Below are positions 7,171-13,230 of a stretch of DNA of 16,090 bases, one piece after another. The notes beneath the pieces were generated by a model that worked only from the letters and a program-made list of their open reading frames with translations, ran no database searches and was not told the DNA's origin. The stretch comes from CSP1-4 sp036559965. Lineage in GTDB: Bacteria; Chloroflexota; Limnocylindria; Limnocylindrales; CSP1-4. Numbering within the stretch: the stretch's first letter is position 1; each line of letters opens with the position of its first letter. Both the position numbers and the translations under genes were made by a program. The stretch lies in the NCBI GenBank assembly GCA_036559965.1, contig DATBSD010000186.1, forward strand, positions 1 to 16,090, in the 5' to 3' direction.

Positions 7171-7230
7171 GCCGGTCGCGATGTCCCAGGGGAACGGGCC
7201 GTTCGGCCCATGGCGACGGGACGGCGGACT

Positions 7231-7260
7231 CGAATACTAACCGGCGTACTTAGTGAATAA
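7231..7260. promoter_or_regulatory. AT-rich divergent control region with inverted repeat, between rrf2 and nirK
   Basis: This 30-base stretch is markedly richer in A and T than its surroundings. It contains the inverted repeat ACTAA (7236-7240), 9 bases, TTAGT (7250-7254), a 19-base element close in size to known Rrf2/NsrR sites. On the minus strand TAGTAT (7239-7234) could be the -10 for the regulator gene. On the plus strand several weak -10-like hexamers occur within TACTTAGTGAATAA. The regulator could therefore bind here and control both genes. The remaining bases of 7171-7296 show only the nirK ribosome site. Confidence 0.45.
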
Positions 7261-7296
7261 GGATCCGCACGCTGCTACCGAAGGAGGGGTCGCTCG

Positions 7297-8700
7297 ATGG
7301 GCCCAAGCATCACGCGACACGCGATCGTCGCGGTCGCCGCCACGATCATCCTCGCCGGCTGTGCGTCCGGCGCCAGCGCGGCCTGGACGTATGCGCCGGC
7401 CTCGCCGGCCAACTCGGACGCCGTGGCATCGACGTCACCAGAGCCGACGACGGCTGCCGCTCCGGGTGAGTCTGCGGGCACGCTCGAGATCGAGGCCCTC
7501 GAATCCCCATCGTTCGGCTTCAAGCCCAACGAGCTGACCGTCGACGCCCCCGGCACCTACACCGTCGAGTTCACGAACACCGGAACGATCGCGCACGACA
7601 TCACGCCCGACGGCGGCGAGACCCACACTGCCCAGCCCGGTGCGTCGGTCAGCTTCGACGTCGTCGTGCCGGAGGGCGGCCTGTCGTTCATCTGCTCCGT
7701 CCCCGGTCATGAGGCGGCCGGCATGAAGGGCATGATCATGGTCGAGGGTACGACCGCCGGGGGCGGTGAGAGCCACGGCGGCCCAGCACCCGACACGGGC
7801 ACCGTCGTGAGCGACCCGAATGCACCGCCGTACACGCTTCGCGACGCGACCGCGCCGCCCGTCATGGATGGCGACACGCACGAGGTCACGCTGACCATCG
7901 AAGAGAAGGAGATGACGGTCGCCGAGGGCTTCGTGCAGAAGGTCTGGACATTCAATGGCAGCGTCCCCGGGCCGGTCATCCGGGTCCACCAGGGCGACCG
8001 GATCCGCGTCCGGCTCGTCAACCCTGCAACCAGCGAGGTCGACCACTCCATCGACTTCCATGCCAGCCAGGTCGCCTGGAACGACGAGATGACCTCGATC
8101 AAGCCGGGCGAGGAGAAGATCTACGAGTGGACGGCCGAGTACGCCGGCGTCTGGATGTACCACTGCGGCACGGCCCCGGCGCTCCACCACATCGCCAACG
8201 GCATGGTCGGCATGGTCATCGTGGAGCCCAAGGGCGGGTTCAAGCCGGTCGATCACGAGTTCGCCGTCGTCCAGAGCGAGTGGTACCTGGGGCCGCAGGG
8301 CGAGATCACCGACCTCGCCAAGGCGGCCGCGGCCGCGCCGGCGCCCGACTTCGTGGTCTTCAACGGCGTCGCCAACCAGTATCTGGACAACCCCCTTCAG
8401 GTCGAGACCGGCAAGCGCGTGCGCGTCTTCGTGCTCGATGCCGGCCCGAGCATCGATAGCTCGTTCCACGTCGTGGGCACCATCTTCGACTCCGTCACCA
8501 AGGAGGGCATCCAGCTGGAGGCCGGCAACGACGGCAACTACGGCTCCCAGGCGGTCGACCTGTCGCCTGCGCAGGGCGCCATCATCGAGTTCGACACGCC
8601 TGAGGACGGGCTCTATCCGATGGTCACCCACGCCTTCAACTTCGTGGGCCGCGGCGCACTGGGCTTGTTCCAGGCCGGCGACGGCGATCCGGCGAACTAG
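7297..8700 (+). CDS. nirK: Copper nitrite reductase (NirK/AniA type), lipoprotein with extra N-terminal cupredoxin domain
   Basis: 467 residues. NirK reduces nitrite to nitric oxide outside the membrane. A signal peptide ends in lipobox LAGC (C22), so it is probably lipid-anchored. Residues about 62-150 are a separate cupredoxin with a full type 1 copper set: H100, C133, H138, M143. Residues about 175-460 are the two-domain reductase. Type 1 ligands are H250, C290, H298 and M303. Type 2 ligands are H255, H289 and H445. Catalytic residues are D253 (in HSIDFH) and H391 (SSFHVVGTIFD). The eight-residue step from C290 to H298 matches Neisseria AniA as I recall it. A Gly/Ser/Pro linker at about 151-178 joins the parts. 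A GAAGGAGGGG ribosome site precedes the ATG. An N-terminal cupredoxin is known in Hyphomicrobium NirK, where it may accept electrons. A non-denitrifying copper oxidase is unlikely given the ligand match. Confidence 0.93.
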   Translation: MGPSITRHAIVAVAATIILAGCASGASAAWTYAPASPANSDAVASTSPEPTTAAAPGESAGTLEIEALESPSFGFKPNELTVDAPGTYTVEFTNTGTIAHDITPDGGETHTAQPGASVSFDVVVPEGGLSFICSVPGHEAAGMKGMIMVEGTTAGGGESHGGPAPDTGTVVSDPNAPPYTLRDATAPPVMDGDTHEVTLTIEEKEMTVAEGFVQKVWTFNGSVPGPVIRVHQGDRIRVRLVNPATSEVDHSIDFHASQVAWNDEMTSIKPGEEKIYEWTAEYAGVWMYHCGTAPALHHIANGMVGMVIVEPKGGFKPVDHEFAVVQSEWYLGPQGEITDLAKAAAAAPAPDFVVFNGVANQYLDNPLQVETGKRVRVFVLDAGPSIDSSFHVVGTIFDSVTKEGIQLEAGNDGNYGSQAVDLSPAQGAIIEFDTPEDGLYPMVTHAFNFVGRGALGLFQAGDGDPAN

Positions 8701-9131
8701 GTCGGCGTCACACTGCCGCTGCGGAGGGCGAGCACGGCTGCCAGCCAGCCACCGACGACGGTGACGGCGTAGCCCACGCACCAGACGCAGACGGCGCCGA
8801 TGACGAAGAGCTCCAGGTAGGTCAGGTAGGCAACGGCGAGCAGGCCGAGCAGGCCGATGCCGTAGAGCACGTACAGCGCGCGCCGGTCGCCGCTTCGCCA
8901 CCACGACAGGCTCGTGAGGAGCACCACGATCGAGTAGGCGACGCCGACGAGGGCGACCGGGATGCCCGCGATCTCGCTGTAGCGGCTCGTGTTGACGGTC
9001 TCGCAGCCACGCAGCGGCCCGCAGATGGGCACCTCGCCAGAGAGCTTGGTGGCGGCCAGGTAGCCGGCGATGCCGATGCCGACGATGGCCAGGGCGACCA
9101 GCACCGACCCCAACCTCCGGCGCCCGCTCAT
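8697..9131 (-). CDS. Vitamin K epoxide reductase (VKOR)-family quinone-linked disulfide protein
   Basis: 144 residues with four predicted membrane helices (about 7-27, 55-75, 87-110, 113-135). Bacterial VKOR passes electrons from DsbA-like oxidases to quinone, replacing DsbB. The loop pair is C37 and C43 (ICGPLRGCETVN), and the active-site pair is CVWC at 115-118. The ATG at 9131 overlaps the dsbA stop as ATGA, so translation is coupled. The open frame runs further upstream to 9620, but that part is only dsbA read in another frame. The stop overlaps the nirK stop in a shared CTAG (8697-8700), leaving no space between these convergent genes. Confidence 0.95.
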   Translation of the reverse strand: MSGRRRLGSVLVALAIVGIGIAGYLAATKLSGEVPICGPLRGCETVNTSRYSEIAGIPVALVGVAYSIVVLLTSLSWWRSGDRRALYVLYGIGLLGLLAVAYLTYLELFVIGAVCVWCVGYAVTVVGGWLAAVLALRSGSVTPT

Positions 9132-9901
9132 GGAGCCGGTGAAGCGCCCGAGGCCGCCTCGATCCCGGCGTCGATGAGCGCCGCCAGCTCGTCCCACGAC
9201 GGGACGCCCGAAAGGGTCTGGCCGTTGAGGACGAGGGTCGGCGTGCCGGGTACCGGGACGTCGCGTCCGGCGGCGGTCTCGTCCGCGACCGCGGCCGCCA
9301 GCGCCGGGTCGTCGAGGCTGGCTTCGAAGGCCGCCCGGTCGAGGCCCAGCTCGTCGGCGATCGCGAGCAGGACTTCGCGCCGGAATGCGCCGTCGTTCTC
9401 GCCGTCCTGGTTCGCGAACAGCCAGTCGTGATACGGCCAGAAGGCGTCCTGGGTGCCCGCCGCACGGGCCGCGATGGCGGCCTGGACCGACTCCTCGCCG
9501 ATGAACGCGAAGTCGTGGAAGAGGAGGCGCAGCTTGCCGTCCGTCACGTACTCGCGCATCAGCCGTGCCTCGGTGGCGCGAGTGAAGATGCCGCAGCCGG
9601 GGCACTGGAAGTCGGCCCACACCTCGAGCGTGACCGGCGCGTCGGCGGCGCCGACCGATCTACCGTCGGCCAGCTCGGTCGGCGTCAGGTCGTTCGGCGG
9701 CGTGAGCGCCACGCCGCCTGCCGGCTGGTTGACGAAGATGAGGACCACGAGCAACACGACGCCAGCGAGCAGCGCCGCGCCGGTGATCCAGATGATCGGC
9801 GAGCGTCCGGACGGGGCCGGCGCCTGTCGCGAAGCCTTGCGTTCGGCAGCGCGACGCGCGCGACGAGTCTGGGGCGGTTCCTGTCGGGAGCGATCTGACA
9901 C
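9128..9901 (-). CDS. Membrane-anchored DsbA-like thiol-disulfide oxidoreductase
   Basis: 257 residues from the GTG at 9901, chosen because GGAGG lies 5 bases before it; the frame is open to an ATG at 9961 but that start has no ribosome site. Residues 1-34 are basic and probably cytosolic, 35-57 form one membrane helix, and the rest is a thioredoxin-fold domain outside the membrane. The active site is FQCPGCGIF (C100, C103) and the cis-Pro loop is PGTPTLVLNG (P221). It belongs to the DsbA/Com1-like group (thioredoxin_4). It introduces disulfides into exported proteins and would be reoxidised by the coupled VKOR. A candidate promoter lies 31 bases upstream. Whether it serves the neighbouring copper protein NirK is unknown. 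Confidence 0.94.
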   Translation of the reverse strand: MSDRSRQEPPQTRRARRAAERKASRQAPAPSGRSPIIWITGAALLAGVVLLVVLIFVNQPAGGVALTPPNDLTPTELADGRSVGAADAPVTLEVWADFQCPGCGIFTRATEARLMREYVTDGKLRLLFHDFAFIGEESVQAAIAARAAGTQDAFWPYHDWLFANQDGENDGAFRREVLLAIADELGLDRAAFEASLDDPALAAAVADETAAGRDVPVPGTPTLVLNGQTLSGVPSWDELAALIDAGIEAASGASPAP

Positions 9902-9932
9902 GGGTTCCTCCGGATGGTCAGGACGCTGGGCA

Positions 9933-9938
9933 AGCGTA
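9933..9938 (-). promoter_or_regulatory. Candidate -10 element of the dsbA-vkor unit
   Basis: The minus strand reads GCTACGCT at 9940-9933, giving TACGCT, 31 bases before the GTG start of dsbA. This predicts a leader of about 25 bases that includes the GGAGG ribosome site. No clear -35 is seen. It shares the G(C/T)TACnnT pattern with three other candidates in the window. Confidence 0.35.
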
Positions 9939-10038
9939 GCGGGAAGGCGGCGGACACGCATCGGTCGCCGTGACGACCGATGGCTGCTGGTTCGCTGGCT
10001 TGACGCCGGCCGGGCTCGATCGGTGCCGCATGGTCACC

Positions 10039-10055
10039 AGCGCCGTCGCGGCGCT
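10039..10055 (-). terminator. GC hairpin after the DUF1232 gene
   Basis: AGCGCCG-TCG-CGGCGCT is a perfect 7-bp stem with a 3-base loop, beginning 9 bases after the stop of the DUF1232 gene on the minus strand. No T-run follows, so a factor-independent terminator is uncertain. The whole gap 9902-10064 (163 bases) otherwise holds only the dsbA ribosome site and its candidate promoter; I see no small gene in it. Confidence 0.35.
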
Positions 10056-10064
10056 CGGGCGATC

Positions 10065-10889
10065 TCAGTCGGTCGAGTGGTCGGGTGCCTCAGCGTCGAG
10101 CGGCGGCGCGCCCTCCTGGCGGCGGATGCGCGCCGCCAGCCGGCGTCCGGTCTCACCGGCACGACCAGCCGCGGCGCCGGCCCTGTCCGTGGCGCCGCCA
10201 GCGATCCGGCCGAGTGGGCCTTCGCCGGCGGAGCGAGCCACCTGGGCAGCCCGGTCGCCGGCCGCGGTCGCGACACGCGTCGCACGATCGGTCACCGCGC
10301 CGGCTGGGCCGCCGCTGTTCGCTGCCCGGTCGACGACGGCGCGACCGCCGCGCGCCAGGCCGGCGGCCAGGGCCCGGCCGCCGCGGGCGCCGACACGAAG
10401 CGTGGTGCGGCCGACGCGAAGGCCCATCCGAGCGCCTGCGCGCGCGGTCCACGCTGCGATGGCGCCGGCAGCCTCGATGTCCTCGCGCAGGGTGTCGTCG
10501 GACAGCCCGGCCGCCGCGAGGTGAGCCTGTCGCCGGGTCGGCTCGAGGGCGTTGAGAGCCAGGCGGATCGCCAGCATCGCCACCGCCAGGTCGTCGAGCT
10601 GGCCGAGCACGGGCACGATGCCGGGCACGAGATCGATCGGCGAGGCGAAGTAGGCCGCGGCCGCGAGCAGGGCTGCGCGACGATGCTTCGAGACCGCCGG
10701 GTCCTTGAGCAGCGCGATCGTCAACTTGAGGTAGCCCGCGGCGTGGCTGAGGAGCGTCGACCAGGCCCGCCTGGGGAACGGGTCACCGGCGGCTTCATCG
10801 GCGCCGATCGGCACGAGAGCGCTGGCCGTCTCGGGGGTGGCCGGCGACTCATCGACCGGCGGGGACGGCGTGCGTGTCGGGTCGGTCAT
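10065..10889 (-). CDS. DUF1232 (YkvA-like) protein with 11-residue-repeat Ala/Gly/Arg tail
   Basis: 274 residues from the ATG at 10889, which overlaps the xthA stop as ATGA; the longer open frame upstream only mirrors xthA. A Pro/Thr/Ser-rich N-terminus (1-40) is followed by the DUF1232 core at about 65-115, with the hallmark SPIDLVPGIVPVLGQLDD at 83-100 flanked by hydrophobic helices. The tail (about 140-255) is rich in Ala, Gly and Arg. It contains imperfect 11-residue repeats DRATRVATAAG, DRAAQVARSAG and DRAGAAAGRAG (201-211, 212-222, 235-245), with DRA also at 187. Such periodicity suggests an amphipathic helix lying on a membrane or nucleic acid. The function of DUF1232 proteins is unknown. 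Coupling to xthA may only reflect gene packing. Confidence 0.88.
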   Translation of the reverse strand: MTDPTRTPSPPVDESPATPETASALVPIGADEAAGDPFPRRAWSTLLSHAAGYLKLTIALLKDPAVSKHRRAALLAAAAYFASPIDLVPGIVPVLGQLDDLAVAMLAIRLALNALEPTRRQAHLAAAGLSDDTLREDIEAAGAIAAWTARAGARMGLRVGRTTLRVGARGGRALAAGLARGGRAVVDRAANSGGPAGAVTDRATRVATAAGDRAAQVARSAGEGPLGRIAGGATDRAGAAAGRAGETGRRLAARIRRQEGAPPLDAEAPDHSTD

Positions 10890-11686
10890 GTCAGATCCAG
10901 ATAGACGGGGGCGTGGTCGGACGGCAACTTGCCCTTGCGGGCGTCGCGATCGATCTCGGCTCCGGTCGCACGTGCCGCCACCGACGCGGTCACGAGCAGG
11001 TGGTCGATGCGCATGCCGAGGCCCTTGTGGAAGTTGCCCGCGCGATAGTCCCACCAGCTGAAACGGCCGGGCTCGGGATGGAAGCGTCGGTAGGCGTCTT
11101 CGAGGCCCCAGTCGAGGAGCGACTGGAACGCCGCCCGCTCAGGTGGCGAGGTGTGCGTCGTGCCGATGTAGGCGGCCGGATCGTAGACGTCGAGGTCGGT
11201 CGGGGCGACGTTCAGGTCGCCCGCCAGGACGAGTTGCTGGGCGGGATCGGCGCCCGTGTCGAGCCACGTCCGGAGGCGATCGAACCAGTCGAGCTTGGCC
11301 TCGTAGAACGGCGTCGCCAGCTCGCGCCCGTTCGGCGCATAGAGGCTGACGACCCGGACGTCGCCGCAGGTCGCCGCGATCATGCGCGCCTCGTCGCCCG
11401 ACTCCTCGTCCTCGCCGGTGCTGCCGATCGCGACCGGCCCGAGGCCGAAGTTGGTGACCACGTCGGCGATGCCGACCCGCGACGCGATGGCCACGCCGTT
11501 CCAGCGCCCCTGCCCGTGATGGGCGAGCTCATAGCCCGCCATCTGGAAGGGCATGACCGGCGCGGTCTCGTCGAACAGCTTGGTCTCCTGCATCAACAGC
11601 ACGTCGGGCTGCTGTTGGGCAAGCCAGCCCTCGACCCGGTCCATGCGGGCTTTGAGCGAGTTCACGTTCCAGGTCGCGATGCGCAT
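10886..11686 (-). CDS. xthA: Exonuclease III-type AP endonuclease
   Basis: 266 residues, normal length for the ExoIII family of AP endonucleases (3'-5' exonuclease acting in base-excision repair). Catalytic motifs are all present: N7 in ATWNVNSLKAR, metal-binding E34 in MQETK, Y116 in SLYAPNG, D157 and N159 in AGDLNVAP, D228 in GMRIDHLL, and the D257/H258 pair in SDHAPV. FSWWDYR at about 209-215 is also characteristic. The ATG has no ribosome site, but TAGGCT lies 7 bases upstream, consistent with a leaderless mRNA. It is the first gene of a unit with the DUF1232 gene and is divergent from the ACT-domain gene. Its product would act downstream of glycosylases such as the AlkA-type protein in this window. 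Confidence 0.96.
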   Translation of the reverse strand: MRIATWNVNSLKARMDRVEGWLAQQQPDVLLMQETKLFDETAPVMPFQMAGYELAHHGQGRWNGVAIASRVGIADVVTNFGLGPVAIGSTGEDEESGDEARMIAATCGDVRVVSLYAPNGRELATPFYEAKLDWFDRLRTWLDTGADPAQQLVLAGDLNVAPTDLDVYDPAAYIGTTHTSPPERAAFQSLLDWGLEDAYRRFHPEPGRFSWWDYRAGNFHKGLGMRIDHLLVTASVAARATGAEIDRDARKGKLPSDHAPVYLDLT

Positions 11687-11693
11687 CGCTGCC

Positions 11694-11699
11694 AGCCTA
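11694..11699 (-). promoter_or_regulatory. Candidate -10 element of xthA (leaderless type)
   Basis: TAGGCT on the minus strand ends 7 bases before the xthA ATG at 11686. No Shine-Dalgarno sequence lies between, so the transcript would start at the initiation codon. No -35 hexamer is evident. Confidence 0.4.
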
Positions 11700-11729
11700 C
11701 AGCCTGTCCGACCGAGGGCGGTCCGGCGC

Positions 11730-11735
11730 TACCAT
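11730..11735 (+). promoter_or_regulatory. Candidate -10 element of the ACT-domain gene unit
   Basis: GCTACCAT at 11728-11735 gives the hexamer TACCAT, identical to the one before the decarboxylase gene. It would start transcription near 11742 and leave a leader of about 37 bases ending in the GAGGAGG ribosome site. A 9-base tandem repeat begins at 11736, directly after the hexamer. Confidence 0.4.
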
Positions 11736-11753
11736 CTGCGCATCCTGCGCATC
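11736..11753 (+). repeat. Tandem 9-base repeat at the predicted transcription start
   Basis: CTGCGCATC is present twice without a spacer (11736-11744 and 11745-11753), between the candidate -10 and the ribosome site of the ACT-domain gene. It may be chance, or a binding site for a protein reading direct repeats. Confidence 0.5.
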
Positions 11754-11778
11754 ATGCTGTGCGCCACGAGGAGGCCCC

Positions 11779-12069
11779 ATGAGCGACTGGTTCACGGTCC
11801 GGCTCGATGACCGACCCGGTTCCCTCGCCCGCCTGGCGACGGCGCTCGGCGAGCGCGGCGTGAACATCACGGGCATCGTCGGTGTCGCTGAGGACACGGA
11901 CGGCACGCTGATGCTGACGACGTCCGACGACGAGGCCACGCACGAGGTGCTGGCGACACTGGCGATCGACCACGAGCGCCATGTCGACGCAACGTCCTCC
12001 GCAGCCGGGCTGCCCGGCGTCAAGCGCGGGCTCGCCGATCGCGGCCTCGACGTGGAGGCGGGCGCCTGA
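11779..12069 (+). CDS. Small stand-alone ACT-domain protein
   Basis: 96 residues. The sequence is one ACT domain: beta-1 DWFTVRLDDRPGSLARLATAL, the helix, then GVNITGIVGVAEDTDGTLMLTT, with the typical RPGSLA and N-I-x-x-I positions. ACT domains bind amino acids or other small ligands, usually at dimer interfaces, and control enzymes. Here the domain is not attached to an enzyme, so it may act as a separate regulatory or sensor subunit (inference). The final 25 residues (AGLPGVKRGLADRGLDVEAGA) extend beyond the minimal domain. A GAGGAGG site lies 4 bases before the ATG. The next gene starts within about 50 bases or possibly overlaps its stop. Confidence 0.85.
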   Translation: MSDWFTVRLDDRPGSLARLATALGERGVNITGIVGVAEDTDGTLMLTTSDDEATHEVLATLAIDHERHVDATSSAAGLPGVKRGLADRGLDVEAGA

Positions 12070-12113
12070 GCACGACCTCGTCGCCGGTCGGGGCCGAGCC
12101 GCCTCCGGCGGGG

Positions 12114-12812
12114 GTGGCAGGGTCGGAGTCGCCGTCGCCGAGCGTCGTCGCTCCGCCGCTCCGGGAGCGCTACCTGGGCCTCGAAGCGCGTGAATGGGCG
12201 GCCGTGGCGGTGGGCACGCTGCTTGGGGTGGCCATCGGCATGTTCATCCATTACGTCGAGAGCCTCTCGACCGACGTCGCCTATCTGGCCGACCTCATCC
12301 GCGCGATCGTCTATGTCTTCGCCTTCGTCGTGTTCATGATCGGCATCGGTCAGCTGACCACCGGGCGGCGCTCGCTGATCCTCGGCGTGGTCCCCTTCGC
12401 CATCGCCGCCATCATCGCCTCGGGCTTCGGACCTTCCGCGGTGCCGGCCGTGGACGTCCCGGGTCGGGTCGAGCTGCGGGTCGGCCGCGATCTCGCGGTG
12501 TCGGAACCGGCGACGTGTACCTGGGCCGCCGGCCGCGAGAAGGTCGAGCGCATCGTCGACGCCGGCGTCGTGCCGGACGGCAGGCACTACGCCCTCGACG
12601 TCGATCGCGGCCGGCTGCGGGTGGCCCTGGAGCTCGATGGCGGAACCTACGTCGCTCTCGGCTCGAGCGCCTTTGCATCGATCAGTGGACCCGCTGCCGA
12701 TGCTCGGCTGGCACTGCCGCTCGTCCAGACGCTACCGACGGCACCGGCCGACATCCCGGCCGCGATCGACGTCGCCATCGTCTGGTCCTGCGACTCGGCG
12801 CCGCCGACCTGA
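12114..12812 (+). CDS. Three-helix membrane protein with C-terminal external domain, function unknown
   Basis: 232 residues from the GTG at 12114; I do not recognise the family. A Pro/Ser-rich N-terminus is followed by three predicted membrane helices at about 29-48, 58-80 and 87-106. A soluble domain of about 120 residues then appears mostly beta (VPGRVELRVGRDL, YALDVDRGRLRVALELDGG). It has two cysteines, C135 and C226, which could form a disulfide if the domain lies outside the cell. The GTG has a poor ribosome site. A CTG at 12066 in the same frame overlaps the ACT gene stop (CTGA) and has GGAGG 7 bases before it; from there the protein would have 248 residues and begin with M-STTSSPVG. 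Co-transcription with the ACT-domain gene is likely. Confidence 0.72.
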   Translation: MAGSESPSPSVVAPPLRERYLGLEAREWAAVAVGTLLGVAIGMFIHYVESLSTDVAYLADLIRAIVYVFAFVVFMIGIGQLTTGRRSLILGVVPFAIAAIIASGFGPSAVPAVDVPGRVELRVGRDLAVSEPATCTWAAGREKVERIVDAGVVPDGRHYALDVDRGRLRVALELDGGTYVALGSSAFASISGPAADARLALPLVQTLPTAPADIPAAIDVAIVWSCDSAPPT

Positions 12813-12860
12813 CCGTTCACCCGCGGCGCCATGGGTCGCCAAGCTCACCATCGCACGGTG

Positions 12861-12866
12861 TATCGT
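12861..12866 (+). promoter_or_regulatory. Possible -10 element of the small basic protein gene
   Basis: TATCGT at 12861-12866 lies 34 bases before the ATG at 12901 and would give a short leader. A weak purine run (GCGAGG) occurs before the start. No clear -35 is seen. The gap 12813-12900 shows nothing else convincing. Confidence 0.3.
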
Positions 12867-12900
12867 CAGGCGGTCCGAGCCCCTGAACCGCGAGGCATCG

Positions 12901-13230
12901 ATGGTCAAGATCCGCAAGGCGGACGCCTCCCTGATGGACAAGCCGAAGGGCGCCGCGAAGCGTCCGGAGCTGACGCCGCTGCAGCGCGAACGGCTGCGCC
13001 AGCAGCGGCAGTTCAGCCGGCTCATCCGTGGCCTGCACGGGCCGGAGGACGTGTTCGAGGTCCGCCTGGACAAGTCGGACAAGGCGCCCACCGTGCGGCA
13101 GCGGCTGCTCAAGGTCGCAGCCGAGCAGGGCGTGGAGATCGCGGTCGCAAAGTATGAGAACGGCTTCCTGGTCGGCCTCATGACCCCTGAGCGCCGCGCC
13201 CGCCGCCGAGGCCGCAAGCCGGCCGCCTGA
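12901..13230 (+). CDS. Small basic protein, function unknown
   Basis: 109 residues, start ATG 12901; the longer open frame upstream only overlaps the membrane protein gene in another frame. I do not recognise the family. The N-terminal half is strongly basic and helical (TPLQRERLRQQRQFSRLIRGL at 25-45). The middle (VFEVRLDKSDKAPTVRQRLLKVAAEQGVEIAVAKYENGFLVGLM) looks like a small alpha/beta unit. The end is RRARRRGRKPAA. The charge suggests binding to RNA, DNA or the ribosome (inference). The protein-like composition, the ATG and the position between two assigned genes support it as real. Its stop lies 12 bases from the convergent selB stop, inside a hairpin. Confidence 0.7.
   Translation: MVKIRKADASLMDKPKGAAKRPELTPLQRERLRQQRQFSRLIRGLHGPEDVFEVRLDKSDKAPTVRQRLLKVAAEQGVEIAVAKYENGFLVGLMTPERRARRRGRKPAA

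Noticed and set aside
7435..9465. 676-codon open frame on the minus strand
   Set aside because: It is antisense to nirK and out of frame with vkor and dsbA, all of which have intact motifs. The length reflects low stop frequency in GC-rich sequence.
9132..9620. N-terminal extension of VKOR to 307 residues, a possible DsbA-VKOR style fusion
   Set aside because: The extra part is the dsbA coding region read in a different frame. The true VKOR starts at 9131, where ATGA overlaps the dsbA stop.
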